Source of the DNA: Oscillospiraceae bacterium
GTDB taxonomy: Bacteria; Bacillota; Clostridia; Oscillospirales; Oscillospiraceae
DNA length: 64,000 nt
Reading direction: 5' to 3'
Assembly: GCA_017408915.1 (NCBI GenBank)
Contig: JAFQTS010000020.1
Coordinates: 1-64,000, forward strand
In this document: in pieces, positions 62,970 to 64,000 of the stretch
Layout: each line of letters begins with the position of its first letter
How positions within the stretch are numbered: the stretch's first letter is position 1
Made by a program: the position numbers and the translations under genes
Notes under the pieces: model-generated
Told to the model about the DNA's origin: nothing
The model's input: the letters and a program-made list of their open reading frames with translations, nothing else
The model's database searches: none

Positions 62970-64000
62970 TTACGCTTGTTCCAATTCCTTTACAATTTTG
63001 GGGAAATTCATGGCGTGGGAGGCCTTCACCAATACGGCAGTACCGTCGGTGAACTGCTCCACGATGGTGGGTAGTGCCTCCTCCAGCGTGGCAAACCACA
63101 GGGCATCGGCGTTACCCGCAAGGATGGCGCGGGACTTCTCCCCCACTGCCACCACGGTATCAATCTTCAGCTTCGCCGTCAGTGCGCCGATCTCGCGGTG
63201 TGCCTGCTCCGTCAGTGCACCCAGTTCGCCCATGTCCCCCAGCACCGCCATGCGGCGGGGTACATCGGTCTTGGCGAGGGTCTCCAACGCCTGCGCCATA
63301 GCTTGGGGGTTGGCGTTGTAGCAGTCATCGATAATGATGCGGCTATCTTTCCGCACCACACGCATACGGCTGCCCACGGAAGTGTAGGCGGCGATACCAC
63401 GGACGATCTCCTCCTCCGTAAGGCCGAGGTGTTCGCCCACCGCCACCGCCATAGAGGCGGGATAAATCATAAACGCACCGGGGGACGGAATATGCACGGC
63501 GTAAGTCGCCTTCTCCGTGGTGATGGTGCAGTCCATACCCTCGATGCCACGCTCTGCAATGTCGCTGACGCGGACGTGGCAGTTCTCCCCCTTGCCGCAC
63601 AGCACGGTGCGGAAATTGGGGCGCAGCTCACGAAGGAGGGCATCATCGCCATTTAAGATGGCAAGGCCATCGGGATTGAGATTATCGAAAATCTCGCTCT
63701 TGGCCTGCAATACGCCCAAGCGTGTGCCGCCCAAGTTCTCCACATGGGCGTCTCCCACATTGGTGATGATGGCCACATCGGGGCGCACCATGTCGCCCAA
63801 GTAGCGGATCTCGTCAAAATGATTCATGCCCGTTTCGATGACAGCGGCCTTGTGTTCATCATCGAGGCGCAGCAGCGTTTGGGGCGTACCGATGGCGTTA
63901 TTGAAGTTGGCCTCCGTTTTCAACGTGGAAAACTTTTGGCTCAGCACCGAGGCCACCATCTCCTTGGTGGTGGTCTTACCCGCAGAGCCTGTAATCTGCA
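62970..64000 (-). CDS. murF: UDP-MurNAc-tripeptide--D-Ala-D-Ala ligase MurF (partial, N-terminus off window)
   Basis: 343 residues visible, missing roughly the first 110. The ATP loop ITGSAGKTTTKEMV lies at the right edge (about 63955-64000). The middle domain has GTPQTLLRLDDEHKAA and ETGMNHFDEIRYL; the C-terminal part DDCYNANPQAM near the expected Mur ligase position. It adds D-Ala-D-Ala to the wall precursor. It precedes the ABC-F gene by 6 bases. Confidence 0.95.
   Translation of the reverse strand, partial: QITGSAGKTTTKEMVASVLSQKFSTLKTEANFNNAIGTPQTLLRLDDEHKAAVIETGMNHFDEIRYLGDMVRPDVAIITNVGDAHVENLGGTRLGVLQAKSEIFDNLNPDGLAILNGDDALLRELRPNFRTVLCGKGENCHVRVSDIAERGIEGMDCTITTEKATYAVHIPSPGAFMIYPASMAVAVGEHLGLTEEEIVRGIAAYTSVGSRMRVVRKDSRIIIDDCYNANPQAMAQALETLAKTDVPRRMAVLGDMGELGALTEQAHREIGALTAKLKIDTVVAVGEKSRAILAGNADALWFATLEEALPTIVEQFTDGTAVLVKASHAMNFPKIVKELEQA

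Overview
The window is chromosomal DNA of an anaerobic, spore-forming Bacillota, most like a gut Clostridia of the Oscillospiraceae type (inference). The spoIIAA-spoIIAB-sigF operon, yunB, whiA and a SpoIID-like wall protein point to sporulation. The large pyruvate:ferredoxin oxidoreductase, radical SAM proteins and an iron-sulfur serine dehydratase point to anaerobiosis. HprK, T-box leaders on valS and leuS, SMC-FtsY order and class B sortase are typical of Gram-positives. Most genes lie on the minus strand in long, tightly packed operons, many with 4-base ATGA/GTGA overlaps. I see no tRNA, insertion sequence, prophage or CRISPR array.

Layout. 1-8.3 kb: a seven-gene minus operon hprK-glcK-murB-rapZ-whiA-C_GCAxxG-dnaE (carbon control, wall synthesis, replication; dnaE runs off the left edge). 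8.4-10.8 kb: rpmB, then an iron-sulfur flavoprotein divergent from a LysR regulator. 10.85-15.8 kb: a DNA-damage region, with pcrA divergent from a small membrane protein, a radical SAM DNA-repair-type protein and its DUF4130-type partner. A consensus promoter with three LexA-like boxes spaced exactly 28 bp apart lies between them. 15.7-17.2 kb: the spoIIA operon. 17.2-20.3 kb: valS with its T-box. 20.3-21.9 kb: an AT-richer stretch with XRE and MerR/TipAS regulators. 22-24.7 kb: sdaAB-sdaAA and a membrane-bound XRE protein. 24.8-28.3 kb: nifJ. 28.5-33.9 kb: murD-yunB-ligA-GH13 amylase. 34-37.1 kb: an amino-acid ABC transporter with a DapF-fold, histidine-racemase-like enzyme. 37.3-37.7 kb: rnpB.

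37.8-40.7 kb: a TPR protein paired with a DUF4037 nucleotidyltransferase-like protein, then sortase B. 40.8-43.95 kb: rpsU and T-box-controlled leuS. 44-45.7 kb: a SpoIID/peptidoglycan-binding pair. 45.8-54.2 kb: smc-ftsY-rph-(two small genes)-rdgB-yhbY-nadD/yqeK/rsfS, the last three fused in one frame. 54.2-56.4 kb: a ClpP-class TepA-like protease divergent from an orphan sugar-type binding lipoprotein. 56.4-64 kb: murF-ABC-F-flavodoxin-prfA-LUD-Sua5/CoaE fusion-MBL hydrolase (murF runs off the right edge).

The strongest candidate for something worth describing is the 13.3-15.8 kb cassette: a LexA-type operator array driving a 43-residue membrane peptide plus a radical SAM/DUF4130 pair, where the radical SAM protein ends in a textbook sliding-clamp-binding pentapeptide (QLSLF). 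Other points of note are the NadD-YqeK-RsfS and Sua5-CoaE fusions, the transporter-racemase operon and the TPR-DUF4037 pair. All assignments come from reading the sequence and remembered family motifs; no search was run.
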